In this document: piece by piece, positions 33,537 through 45,969 of the stretch
Layout: each line of letters opens with the position of its first letter
Position numbering within the stretch: the stretch's first letter is position 1
From: Taiwanofungus camphoratus
Lineage: Eukaryota; Basidiomycota; Agaricomycetes; Polyporales; Taiwanofungaceae
Assembly (NCBI GenBank): GCA_003999685.1
Contig: CP021225.1
Coordinates: 1,674,001-1,738,000, forward strand
DNA length: 64,000 nucleotides
Direction: 5' to 3'
Made by a program: the position numbers and the translations under genes
The notes under the pieces: generated by a model
The model's database searches: none
What the model saw: only the letters and a program-made list of their open reading frames with translations
Told to the model about the DNA's origin: nothing

Positions 33537-36500
33537 ATGGCTGATCGCCTACCACAGCAGTATGCTAATCTCCAGAACAATTTCCCTCCAGGTCTTGTTC
33601 CCCAGCAAGGACAGGTCCCCGTTGACCTGCAGATGAACGCGCCTGGCATGTCCAATCCAGGCATGTCCAATCCGGGCCTGGCCAACTCGGAGCAAGGGCG
33701 CTTGTGGATGCACCAGCAACAGCTTCAACAACTCAGAGCTGCACAGGCGGCGGGCAGCGGGGGCATGGGTGCAGTGCAGGGGAATAATGTAGCTGTCAAT
33801 CAGCAGGTGCGTGCCGCCATCGCCATCTGGCGTCTCATCGAGTCCCCTTCCCTCTGTCTACCTTCTCCTGATCGTATGCCTCGTTGTCGCGGCGCTGTCG
33901 CCGATGTTTTTCCCTCTTCGCTCCCTGTGTCGTGTCTATATCTCTTCGCCTCCACTCAGTGCACCCACGCTCGCCTGCTTACGTCATCTTGCCCGGCGGT
34001 CGAGAATGGGCTCTGCCTTGCTACAGATCGGTCTGGCTGACACCTTTCGTCCCTTCAGCAGATGTTAGACCTACTGCGTAGCCAGCACGTCGCCCGCCAG
34101 CAGCAGAATATCGGCCAGAAGCCCATGCCCTTTGCACTGGCTGGTCCGATGAACACCACCTCCGCATCCAATAACTTCCACGAGCCTCAGACCGCACAGG
34201 GTCTACCGTTTCAGAACGGTGCAGGCGGCCTAACGCCACAGCAGATGCATGCCCTGGCAAATCGTAACCCGCAGATACTTCACGCACTCATGCAGCAGAA
34301 TCGTCAGCTCGAGCTCATGGGTATGGCACAGAATCAGCAGCCACAGAACGGCATCCCAGCCAATATGGCGGCAATTCGTCAGCTTCAGCAGCAACAGCAG
34401 CAGCAACAACAGCAACAGCAACAGCAGCAGCATCAGCAGCTGCCGCCGTCGCAGCAACAGTTTCGACAGCAGTATCAGCAGCAGCAGCAGTCGCATCAAC
34501 AATCGCAACAACAGGCACAGAACCTTGGAGGTCAGCTTGGGCAGATGCAGACTCAGCTATCTCAGGCAGCTATGTTCTCGGCCGTTAACATGCCATCAGC
34601 CTCGGATGCATCGCACAACCCCTCCGCCCAATCCAACCACCAGCAGGTCGGTAGCGGCCTGGTTTCTAACATGATCCAGCAACAGGTCTCTCAGCAGCAG
34701 TTGCAACAACAACCGATGAGCGCACGGCAGCAGCGTTACCAGCACCTCCGTTACCGTGCGCAGGTGCTGCAAGTACAAATCAAGGAATTCGAGCAGCGCC
34801 TTTTGAACCTCACTAGCGGGAATGAGGGCAAGTCGGACACATTTTATCTGGCGGAGGTGACCAAGGTCAATCAGGAGATTGAGCACCGCCGCGATCTGCT
34901 GCAAAACGTGGTCCGTGCGATGGGACGTATGACCATGGAGACGGTCACTGCCGAGTAAGCTTAGTTGGAGTCTCGCGAGTTCCAGCTGCTGATCTTTTTT
35001 CAGTCCTTCCACGTTCATCGCTCAGAAATCGAATCAGCCATCGAGTGCACTAGCACATGCACTACAGGGAGCGGGGGTTCCTGGCCAGTCCACATGGATG
35101 AATGTACAGCAGAACCTTTCATCCCACTCCCAGCCAGTGCAGCCATCTGCATCGTCGCAGATGCCGTCGCAGCCGCAGAATGTGCAGTCAGGCACTCCGC
35201 AGATGGCACCGCAAGTCACCTCTGGACATACTGGCCAGCCTCCACAGCGTACAGTCTCCACCTCGCTTCAGCTCCTCGCGGGACAGCAAAATACGAACCA
35301 GACATCGCCAAACATGATGCCGTCGCAGTTTCCCTCGCAGACGGGTGCTAGCCCTAGTCAGCCCGCTACGCAACAGCGCGCTCTGTTCATGCCTGCGGAG
35401 ACCTTTGCGAATGCGTACAAAACGTTTTGTCAGAGCAAGGGTATCCACCTTGATCAGGCGCTGCTGAGCCACGACGGACGGCCTATCGATTTGTACCAGC
35501 TGCATGTGCAAGTTCTAAGCGTAGGCGGCGGACCTCGGGTGAGTCTCGTTTGCGATGCCTGGTAGTGCTGTGATCTAATGCGCTCTTTTCACAGGCGACG
35601 GCCAACGATCAATGGCCTGTGATCGGTGCGAAGCTGGGTTTTGTCCAGTTTCCGGGTAGCGATACAGAGCCTGCCAAGTCCGGGCCTGCACTCGCACAGC
35701 AACTGCAGCACGTATACAAGGAATATCTGGCGACGTTCGATCACATCTACCTGCGGTCTGTGCTCGCCAGGAGACGACAGATGCAGCAGCAGCAGCAGTC
35801 GATGCATGCCGGGGGGCAGAATGCTGGCCCTGGCCAGAATGGGTCCATGACAGGTCACCTTTCACAGGGCGTCGGCGATCCATCGTCTATGCAGCAATCA
35901 AACGGCCCAATCCAGAATGGTCCGGATCTGCGGCCGTTAACTGCACTGACGGGTTTGTCAGATCCTAAACAGATCAACGAAGTTCTCCAGTATGCTTTAC
36001 TCTCTGCAGCTGACCTACACCGCCGCGGGGTCCCCAACCATATTATACAACTAGTCGAGAACAATCGTGCCTTCCTTGTCCGCCAGCTACAGCTGCAACG
36101 CGATTTCCACGGTGGTGTCGCAAAGAATGTACCGCCTGGCATTTCTGGTCCTGCTCTCTCCAGAATGATGCCAAATTCAGCCTCATCGTTCATCAATGGA
36201 CAACCGCAGTTGAATACCGGTGCTATGAACTCGCTCGCTGACGGTGGCCGTCCTCAGCAGCCTTCACAGGTGCCTCTTGGGCAGGGTGCAATGGGTACAC
36301 ATCAGGCTACGTTACCGAACGCGAATGGAGATATACAGAATCCGCAAATGCATGGTCAAATGAGGTCTACCGCTCAGCCCCAATTCCGGCGTCCGACACC
36401 GGCCGAGTTGCAGCGCGGGGCCGAGTTTGCCAACAAGATTAAACTGGAATACATTGGTCGTAAGTCGTTGTGCTTCCCAAGCGATTAAATCGGAGCATCT

Positions 36501-38423
36501 AACTCTAGTACAGGTGCCAATGGCATGCGGCCTGCTGAAGTGCCCGACGAACTGAAGCCAGAATATCATGCGACCTTCGAGAAGTTGTTGCGCTCAGTCT
36601 TGGATACTGACAACAAACTTGCTGCTTACGCATTCTATAGCAAGGACGACGCTTTCCGAAGGATCATCGCAGTTGTTAGTTACTTCAATTTACTGATAGT
36701 GCTGGTGCGGTTTCTGATCCTTCATATGCTAGGTCGCGACTACTCTACAACAGAAGTCACTCCTTGCGAGCAGTCCGCCGAGATATGTCTTGGATATGAA
36801 CATGATGCGTACGATGATGAACCAGCTGCAAGGTATGGCGGACACTTCAACTACATAGCTTCATGACTCATATCTTCCTCCTTGACTGTAGGGACTTTAG
36901 CAGAGATTCACAGTGTGATCGCAATGGCCCAAAACGCTACGCCTCAGCAAAGGCCACATATGCCTGCGCAGTCCTTACAGCCTCCGTCTCAGCCGCCCCA
37001 GTCTTCCCAGACCCCTCAATCTTTCCAAATGTCTCATCAGCCCCAGATGTTTCAATCTCCCCAGATCAGTCAACACTCCCAACCTCTTCAGCCTACTCAA
37101 CCTCCTCAACACTCTCAACCTTCAAAACATCCACAGTCTCCTCAACGTTCCCAACCTTCGCAACATCCCAATGCCTCTCAGTCTTACCCTCCTACCCAAA
37201 TTCCCCAGATTCCTCCGCCTTCACAACCTTCTCAGCTTCATCAACCTCCCCGATCTCCTCAACCTCCGCAACATTCTCCACGCATTCCACCTCCTCGTCC
37301 ACAACCTTCATCTACTACTGCGTCACAGGCTACACAGAGTTCTGCACAGACGAAGAAGTCACATCGACCTTCAACGCCCTTACGGCCTGAGATATCTGCC
37401 GCTGCTTCCACCCCCCCTGCCTCTGTCTTCACCCCTTCCGCCAATCCACCCACTCCCGCTCACACGGTTAGCTCCCCGCAGACCCCCAAGTCTCCGAAGA
37501 ACAGGACTGTTTCCAAGCCAAAACAGCCGTCGAAGCGAAGACAGTCAATAGCGAAACCAGCGGCACCTGCACCTTCTACACCTGTTGTTGAGCAACAGCC
37601 TGCTGCGCAACAGCCGGTAACACCACAGCCTGCGGTGAAGCAGTCTGCTACACCGGCCGCGACACCGTCAACGCCCGCTGCAACGCCGTCGTCTGTGCAG
37701 GCAGAAACGGGTGCCAAGAGACAACGTGAAGAGGAGACTGCATCAGTTGGAGCTGATGCTAGCACTAACCCATCTCCGAAAAGGGTCAGGACGGAATGGA
37801 ATGGCTCGCCTAGCGAAGCGTTGTTGAAGAAGCAGGAAGAGGTGGACTCGATCAAGACCGATGAGGATGCGACCAAGTTCTTCGAGCAGATGTCCGACTT
37901 GCTGAAGATGGTATCTTCCGATGAAGGTCAAGAACTTTTCACCTCCGAGATTTCGGATACGCTTGATCAGATTCTCAAGGGTTATGGAGCTCCTCCAGAC
38001 CTTACTGACGCGCACGAACTGTCCTCTTTCTCAGGCTCGGGAGACGGTGGACTCGCACCTTCATCACCCTCCCAATTGCCGACCATCGACGAATTCGAAT
38101 TCTTTGACTTCTCATCGTTTGGAGGTATTGAAGAGGATGTCGGATCGAAAGCCCCTACGCCGGATCTCGTGCAGGCGTCATCGACCAACCCCAGTCCAGG
38201 GTCAGGTTCCGAGACAGACGGAGGCGGGCACGCTGGTTCTGACACTGCGAAAATTGCCGATCCGAAAGGCGAAGATCTTGGAGATGAGTCAGATCCCTTA
38301 CGGCTTGGTTTTTGGCGGGAGATCGATGGGGGTGAGTCTGCATACTATCAGGCGTCGGACAACTGGAAGTGGGATACGCCAATGCCTGCGTCGGAACAGC
38401 CGTGGGCGGTATTTGGATCGTAG
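33537..38423 (+). CDS. ARID-domain, glutamine-rich protein resembling Swi1 (SWI/SNF subunit)
   Basis: Likely DNA-binding subunit of the SWI/SNF chromatin remodeller, in the nucleus. Start ATG at 33537 in a strong GCCATGG context (MADRLPQQYANLQNNFPPGL). The N-terminal third is Q/N/M/P-rich with a long glutamine run encoded at 34384-34436. The ARID domain follows: FMPAETFANAYKTFCQSKGI, the DLYQLHVQVLSVGGGPRATA loop with an intron inside, NDQWPVIGAKLGFVQFPGSD, and LAQQLQHVYKEYLATFDHIY. Further on are LTALTGLSDPKQINEVLQYA and a helical block near DELKPEYHATFEKLLRSVLD. A PQ/SQ-rich tract (36,980-37,290) and an acidic C-terminus complete a protein of about 1,400 residues. Swi1 is the best match in layout; other ARID proteins cannot be excluded. 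Confidence 0.82.
34384..34436 (+). repeat. Polyglutamine-coding CAG/CAA tract
   Basis: An almost pure run of CAG and CAA codons within the Swi1-like gene, followed by more glutamine-rich blocks to about 34,510. The mixture of CAG and CAA limits slippage. It encodes an activation-type low-complexity region. Confidence 0.9.
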
Positions 38424-39119
38424 ATGTTCCTGCTGTTTGATTTCGTCACCTTATCTGGTCTATCTGGCTGTCTGCTCTTTCTCCTATATTGTCCCTATTA
38501 TCGTTGTTTGCCAGTGGATCTCATGTCTACTCGAATGTCTGTCGTCGCATCTGTTGTTGTCTCTTGATTACATCGTCGTATGTGCGCTGTGTATTTCTAC
38601 CCTAGTCTAGTTTGCTATCGATATATTATTGCTCGGTGGAACGGATCATACGAGGCTGGTCGAGAGAGTTGCTGGCGTATAGTCAGATCCTAGTAGACCA
38701 GCCCGTTGGTCGTGCAGTTGTGCGCCCATTGGCGACGGCGTACACAGTGCGGTCCGCCTCTTCATGTATTTCATGATTGTCTCATTGAATTCTGCTCGTT
38801 GTCAAAGTCGGACACTGAGAAGCGTTCATACGAGGGACCGTCTGTTGTTTGGCAGTTCCTACTATGTTCCAACAAGCTAAGGGATCTGCAAAACACCTCC
38901 ATGACTGTCTTATCATTGCCTCTGTCCTGTGTCTGGCTTATTTTATTTACTCAACAAGCTGGAGTCATAAGTTACTATTTACAGCCATCTAATTCGCTGG
39001 AGAGATATTGTTTGTAGCGTCTTTTCAAGCTGACCGGACCGGATTGATGACTACACTAATGTATATGGGTGCTAGGACGCGTTGCTCGATCTGAAACTGT
39101 GTCTAGACAAAATATTACC
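38424..39119. other. Intergenic, nothing recognised
   Basis: Contains the 3' UTR of the Swi1-like gene and the promoter of the CobW-type gene. Open frames here are short and without recognisable sequence. Confidence 0.5.
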
Positions 39120-40492
39120 ATGATGACTCGCTTCCCAGTAACTCAGTCAAGTCCCTATATACCTATCACAGTATTCACTGGCTTCCTTGGTGCTGGAAAG
39201 ACCTCGATCATCCTCTCCTTGCTACCGCAGTTGCCCAAAGATTACCGAGTCGTGCTGCTTAAGAACGAGTTTGGAGATGTCGAAGGTGCAGCTACATCCT
39301 CTGAGGCACATAGAGGCTCAATGTACTGATCTCGATTGGGCATTGTGATGTTATGAGCAGTCGACAGTCAGCTGGCGAAACAATCCAGCTTAACCGCTGT
39401 CAGCGAAATTCTGAACGGATGTATGTAAGTATCGCGCAGTTTACTTGGTGCTCACTCTCTGTACGGTGTAACAATTCTAGGTGTTGTGTCCTAGTCGGAC
39501 AAATGAAGACAGCCTTGCTAGAGATACGAGGTACGCCAATGCATTTGTTTCGGCAGAATGACCTCATGTTCTCGCTATCACTAATAGAAAAATACCGCCC
39601 CGATCGGATCATCATCGAATGCTCGTCCGTACCACTCAACTTATTGGAGATCTCAAGAATAGGTCTGATCTCATGTATTGCTTCACTGCGGCAGAGGTTC
39701 CGCATTTCCTGCAACGCTGGCTTTCCAGATACGAGAGCTAGAGCGTGAGACTGAAGGTGACCTGAAGTTGGACGCGATTGTCACGGTCATCGATGCAGAA
39801 AACTTCACCGGCTACGAAGACACATCCCCCACCGCAAAGATGCAGGCGAGTTACACAGACGTGATACTCATTGTAGGTACCCAAATGCACGCTCGAGGAA
39901 TGTCTGATTTTTATTTTTTACGAAGAACAAGTGGGAGCATGTATCCGAACGTGCATTGGATATCTTGATTGACCATTTGAATACGCTCAACGACACAACT
40001 CCAAAAATCCGCTGTAAAGGTAGGGAGGGCGTAGACCCTAACCTGATCTTCGGGCTAGATTCGAAGCTCTTTCTAGCAGAAGAATATGTCGACCCACAGC
40101 ATCATGATGAGGTTGAGACAGTGACTGTCTACAAGGGCGCGGGTCTAATCCACAAACACACTCATGAACACCACGACGGCACTAGATGCAATTGCACTAT
40201 AGATGAATCTCATAGTCCGGCCTCTTCTGACCCAGGCCGCGAGTTCGTGGAAGAGGATGAACTAAAGCGGGGGTTAGATGCATTATCGAAGGAGTATATA
40301 TGGAGGGTGAAGGGTTTCGTGAGGCTTGACAGAGGAGTTTACATTTTGAATTGGGCGTTTGGACGGTATGAACTCAGTGCGTCACCAGGAGACCATGGAC
40401 ATATAGTGCGACTGACCTTCATGGGTGAGCGGGGAGAGGTGAAGAGGGCTGTGCGAAAATTTGCAGAGACATTGGGTGCGCAGTTGATGTAA
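39120..40492 (+). CDS. CobW/G3E-family GTPase (zinc metallochaperone-like)
   Basis: GTP-dependent metal chaperone family (ZNG1/CobW). Start ATG at 39120, followed at once by a second ATG. The Walker A motif is ITVFTGFLGAGKTSI. The Walker B-like region and the metal-binding CxCC motif come as NGCMCCVLVGQMKTALLEI, formed across an intron whose donor falls inside the Met codon. Next are the switch strand IIIECSGSAFPATLAFQIRE, VTVIDAENF, and the guanine-specificity motif NKWEHVSERALDIL (NKxD-like). A histidine-rich loop (KHTHEHHDGTRC) precedes the CobW C-terminal domain with EYIWRVKGFVRLDRGVYILN and HIVRLTFMGERGEV. The His-rich loop and CxCC support metal binding, most likely zinc. All visible key residues are intact. 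Confidence 0.9.
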
Positions 40493-40668
40493 GTATTGGA
40501 AGTGCACAAGGCTATAACAAATAATTACGAGGCTTTTCACCTGAACCTGCAACCATCTACGATCGTGATCTTCGCGCAGATCTTGTCCGTTGAGGCACGT
40601 GACTGATATTAGCCGTTGCAAAAATCACATGAAACTGAGTTTGTACTTGAGGTTGGCGTCCAGCGACC

Positions 40669-41898
40669 ATGTTCTCATACGTCGTGAGCTCTGGTATGTT
40701 TTATCTGCTTTCCAATCTTGTACTAGTATTCTATTGATATGTTATTGCTACGATCTGCCACTAGCGAGCTCGTACTTCTACTTACCGATTGATGAAGACG
40801 GGGAGGACACTTCAGGCTCTAGCGTCGCAAGACACATCTCATGGGCTCCTTCTCAGTTAGATCCAGATGACTTTGATGCATCTTTTATACCATCCTCGTC
40901 CTCACAACCTGTCTGCGACCCTACGCCATCTGCTCCGAAGAGAAATATGGCGATTGTCAATGAGATCCTTGCCCAAGATGACCTATATCAAATTCTCGGT
41001 ATCTCGAGAGCCTCCCGAGTAGACAAACAATCCTTACGACGTGCTTACCTTTCAAGAAGCAAAGCATGTCATCCAGAGTATGTACTACAGCCAGACATCT
41101 ACCTCCATCGGCTGATCGAGTCTCGGCGTTTAGCAAATTCCCTGACAACACCGAAGCTACTCGTGCTTTTCAAAAGGTATCCGTGGCTTACGACATTTTG
41201 AGCAAGCCCTCCTCGAAACGCATGTATGACTCTCGACCACCGCACACACCATATGACATCTTCTCTTCTCGCCCATTTCCTCAGCCCGAAGAGACTTTTC
41301 GGAATGTCGTTATTGGCGTCTTCAACGACCTCCTCGACGGCGATCTGGACATGGTCCGCACACTGCTCAGTACGCCTCGTACTTATTTTGTATCTGAGAA
41401 CTTCCCTTCATACCTTTTACGTAGGGGCTGTAAATGACATTAACCCTTCATTACGACTGGGCGAAGACGGCATCAATTCTGTATTACTCACTCTTCAATC
41501 CATACGTGAACGTGCACTGAGTACGAACACATCAATCCTTGTGTTCTTATTTCTGATGGAAATCTCTGTGGCTGACCCTAGCCTGCCGGACTTGTGTCTT
41601 GGCCTTACATACTGAACTGACTCGCTTACTGGAAGTGAAGCGCGCTTTTGGCGACCTATCATATTTCGACCTGCGTCGCCGCTCGTGCCTCACCATTCAG
41701 CTCGCACGCCTCACAATCAGTCTCCCAATCGCGCTTGAACAGGCCATCAAGCAACAACGAGTGGAATATAGCTATAATTCGGACAGGAACCGCGATGGCG
41801 TCGGCAACGACCCCTCTGCCATCTTGAACACACGGGTGTACAAATTACTTCACGGCCTCATCAAGGTCCTCGAACGAATGGAAAGTGTTCTGAAGTAG
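40669..41898 (+). CDS. J-domain (DnaJ) protein
   Basis: Predicted Hsp70 co-chaperone. Start ATG at 40669 (MFSYVVSS), a short first exon, then an intron to SSYFYLPIDEDG. After an ~80-residue polar leader the J-domain reads DDLYQILGISRASRVDKQSL, RRAYLSRSKACHPDK (the HPD tripeptide is built across an intron), then ATRAFQKVSVAYDILSKPSS and KRMYDSRPP. The C-terminal part, with INPSLRLGEDGINSVLLTLQ and FGDLSYFDLRRRSCLTIQLA, has no glycine/phenylalanine or zinc-finger region, so it is a type III J-protein. It ends ERMESVLK at TAG 41896-41898. A specific orthologue was not recognised. Confidence 0.87.
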
Positions 41899-42290
41899 GT
41901 GATTTTAAGGGTTATTTTCTCCACAACTTTCGTTATTGCTTCTCTATATTTCCCTAGTCCTAGTCCCCCCCTGCTAGGTATGTTAAAGATACAAATCTTC
42001 CTGTACAACTTAGATACTATACAGGCCTTGTTCTATAATAACATTCCCCATGTATTTCGGATTCCAACACTAGCTAGCGGTAAAGGCGTAATAGAGTTTG
42101 TCTTAAGTACATAACAAATACACGTAACACACAAATAGAGCGCAGCTTGCCATTAGGAACATGCATGAGTGGCTTGCGCACCACCGTTTAATGGAGTACG
42201 ATAGAGCTTAGACGAGACGAGGATAAACCATAAACATAGGACAAGATTGAGAAGTCATATACATTGCCAGTCACAAGTCTTCAAAGGTCT
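41899..42290. other. Convergent intergenic region
   Basis: It lies between the 3' ends of the J-protein gene (plus) and the transcription-factor gene (minus). No gene or repeat recognised. Confidence 0.5.
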
Positions 42291-45200
42291 TCAAGATGTC
42301 TTCTCTTTCAAGGCTGATTCTGCGTCGCAAATTGGGGCATCGGTCTCTATTCGTGTTGTCAGATAAGACAGACTTCGAGCGAGTGAGGCATCGACACTCA
42401 CTTGAGTCATCCACATCGACATTCCCGTGGAAGACGTAATCGAGGTATCTTTCTCTTCTAACATATACGATTCCTGGGACGGCTGATAACCGTACGTGCC
42501 CATCGGCTGCGCAGCCGCGGCCGCGGCCAATAGGTGGTTGAAGTCCTGATTGCCAGTATTACCGGAAGCCGCAACGACCGCTGCATTGGCAGCAGCAGCG
42601 GCGTTCTGATTCTCAGGATAAAATGGATAGAACAGTCCAGCAGGCACCTCTGCCAACTTCTTATCTGCGGGCGTGCCTGGAGCGCCGCTGACGCCCATAG
42701 CACGACCAGGACTGCCTTTCACGGAGGACCCGCCACTAGCGGGTTGCGGACCATACGGACCAGTAGGGGGGTACTGCGCAGGACCCAGAGTTGGGGTCGA
42801 CGGTAGCTGACCCTGCTGCTGCGCTGCACCCGCGGCCGACTTAGGCGAGAGCAGGCCATCTGTGTCCCAATCTTGTTCGGAGAGAAGCATTGGCGGAGCA
42901 GTGGGGGAAACCTGGTGCAAATTGACATTGAGAACTTTCTCGGCGAGCTTGGCAATAAGAGGGTGACCTCCATTGAGATCCTTCCGCTCCCAGCGCCAGC
43001 GGAAGCTAGGGAGCATGTCGAGAGCCATCCACACATCTTCAAGGGCAACCTGACGCGGAATGGGGTGGCATTTTGACATGTGCCCGAACAGGATGACCAT
43101 AGCTGCGATGTGCAGTGGAATGGGAGAGACAAAGAACGCAGTGTCAGGGAAGCGGATCAATTGATTATGGATTACGATGATATTGTGCGAGGTGACTATA
43201 GCTGAGAACACCATGTCAGCGTATTGTCTAGCGCGAACACAAAATGAGGCTTACCGTCAAGCAGCGCTTTATACCTCGAGGGGTAGTCGAGCTCCCTCGA
43301 GGAGAACAGAGCTCGAAGTAGCAGTATCCTTGTGATGCCGATCTTGAGTAGCGTCAAGCCATGGTCTTCGGTGATATCCTGTACAAGCTTCGTCCTCCTC
43401 TCAGTGGGCCACTCCTCGGTGCCGCCAAAAAAACATCGGTAATGATCAGGGAGCTGCCTCCGGAACTCAACCATGCTCTTGATAATCCTGGTGGCATGGC
43501 GCATGATCGCGTCCGCAGTCTGCCTGGTTGGTGCATATAGACTATTGATGATGTCCGCCTGAATCTCTGCGATCGGTGCACTGAGCACGAAGTGCTCGGA
43601 GATATCCGTGCTGCCGCTCTTGCTACGTGATGGGCGGGGCGTGTTCGAGTCACTCGGCGCAATCGCAAGCGGGCGCCCAAGCAGAATCGATGTGCCACGA
43701 TCATGTAGGAGAACGATACCCCAAAGGCGGATGCGCAGCTGACACTCCTCTTCAGAGAACACGTTGTCCTGCGAAGTGGGGTCATGGTGCAGGCCAAGCT
43801 CAATCGCAAGCCGGACAATGCTTCCGACGAGGCGCCAGAGTGTGCGTCCCTGTCGCTATCATACAAGAAATACAGCATCAGCTTCTGCACCTCATCTAAG
43901 TCGAAATCAAGACGCTGGACACTAACCTCAGTATATAGATACCACTGCAATAGGATGAGCGCCTGGAGGGAAGACACAGTAACACGGAGGTCAGGTTTCA
44001 CCGAGAGCGCGCGCTCGAAAAATTCCTCGTGCTCAGGCCAGTCAGGGGGCATGATCTTCTTCGGTGTCGTCGGACTCGCAGCGCCCTGACCACCATCCTT
44101 CTCCATGCCATTCACACGATGATTGAGCTCGCTCAGAGTCCCCAGGGCCAAAATAAGATACGCGCTGCACACATAGCCGGCGTCATGCACCATCAGCTGC
44201 CCATCGTATAGCGCATCGAGCGTCGGCTCAAACTCCCCCCGGGTGAACACCGGTCGGTGAAAGTTGAGCCGTGAGAAGTACACGTCGAGGACGCTCCGCA
44301 CCATCCCCCGGTCCTTCGGCAGCCACACCGGGACGGACGACTGGTCGGGCGCGGGTGCAGCAGCGGCACCAAGAATAGGCACGGGCCCCGATCCGATGCT
44401 GTTGCGGCGCATCGAGACGGACACCCACTTGCTTGTGTCACGCGGCGCGGATGGCTCTGCGACGTCGCGGTCGCGCCCAGACGTGAGGCCGTGCGAGCCC
44501 ACCGCCAGGTCTTCGCGGTCTTCTCTATCGGCTGCGGGAAACTTGAGGTCGTTCACGATCTGTGCGTCGACGCCAAAGCTTTTCGCAAGTGCCTGTAAGA
44601 ATATGAATGTAAACATAGCATAAATTATAATTCAATGCATAGAGCGCACCTGCGTGCTGGACATGTCATGCGAGAGCGGGTCCTGGCCCTTGATGTCGTG
44701 TGACGAAGTTGGACGTGGATGCATGACCGGGTGCGGGTGCAGGGGTTGCTGGAATGCCGGGTATATGTGGGGATTATATCCAGGAGGAGGAGGAGGTCCA
44801 TGCATGGCCATGTGCGGTGGTGGGGGGCCATACGGAGAGCCAGGAGGAGGTCCATACATGGGCACCGGGGCCGGATAACCGTGAGCGATCATAGGTTGGC
44901 CAGGAGGGGGGCCATAGTGTGCGTACGGCCGTGCAGGCGAGCCACCTGGGGGAGGGGGGTGAGGATGCGGGTGAGGATGGGCAGGCGCCTGGGGTACTTC
45001 TGACCGCAGAGGGAACGGTCTGTTGCTCGTCCCGGGCTGGCCCTGGCCCTGCGGTGACTGTGCGAAATGGAAGGTCGCGGAGAGTGAGTGGTCGTTCAGG
45101 TCGATCTCGATGCCCTCGCGTGCGAGGATCTCGTCCAAGTTGTTGAGGTCGAACCCGGGAATCCGCCGCTTCAGCAGCGCATCGCACTGCAGCAGCTGCC

Positions 45201-45688
45201 GCTCGATACGTTCCGTGTGTCCGCGCGGGGTGAGCTGCTGGCGGTGTCTGTCTTCCTGCTGGCAGACTGTGCCTGCAGTAGCACACGCCGTGCATCGGGG
45301 GTGTTTCGAGTCGCACTGTAGCGAAGGGCAAAGTGTCAGTGTGTACACCCTTGCCGTCCTCGCTCGAGCGGGGGACGGGAGTTTGCCGTCGGTGTCGCCC
45401 GACGGGACTTGCCTTAATTTTCTTGCTCCTGCAGCGTGCGCACGCCTCGTGCGAGCGACGCAGACGACGGGGCTCGGCTGGATGGGGCGCATCGTCTCCG
45501 CCCCCGCCTCCGCCGCCTCCGCCCCCGCCCCCGTCTGCCTTTCTGCGCTTCCTCGGCGCAGACGATGGCTGCTGTGGCGGCTGTTGCTGAGGCGGAGGCT
45601 GTTGTTGATTGGGATCGATCTGGAGAGCAGACTGGAGCGATGAGTGGGCGAGATTGAGATCGCCATGCGGCGGTAAGAGGTGGGCCAT
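42291..45688 (-). CDS. Zn2Cys6 transcription factor with fungal-specific TF domain
   Basis: Nuclear DNA-binding regulator. Start ATG at 45688 (MAHLLPPHGDLNLAHSSLQS). Poly-Gln/Pro and a poly-Gly run come before the binuclear zinc cluster CARCRSKKIK, intron, CDSKHPRCTACATAGTVC; all six cysteines are present. A linker helix (TERIERQLLQCDALLKRRIP) and a His/Pro/Tyr-rich region follow. The fungal_trans middle homology region contains DVYFSRLNFHRPVFTRGEFE and AYLILALGTLSELNHRVN. Later exons include RRQLPDHYRCFFGG and FFVSPIPLHIAAMVILFGHM. The C-terminus is low complexity. A donor in the last exon (MTQ|GTGAGT) with an acceptor near 42,350 would give one of two short tails, one of which stops about 20 bp upstream of 42291, so the stop is uncertain. 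The target genes are unknown. Confidence 0.85.
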
Positions 45689-45969
45689 GGTGAACGATGG
45701 CGAGGAGGTGGTGGGCGTCGTTGAAGATGGATTATCAGCGACGACGCTCGCAGTGCCCTGTCCGCGCCTCTCGTTGGCCAATCACGGACCGAGAATCTAG
45801 CTAGGCAGTACCCCGGCCACCGTTCGGCCCCTATCCCGCTGTTGATTTTTTTTGTATGTCTGGTACAAAATCCCGACTTGCCTGGGTAATTCAGTTTCCA
45901 GAGATCATCCCATTCGCAGCACGCTACATGATCTAGCAAATACAACGTGTTCGTACAAAGTCCTATATA

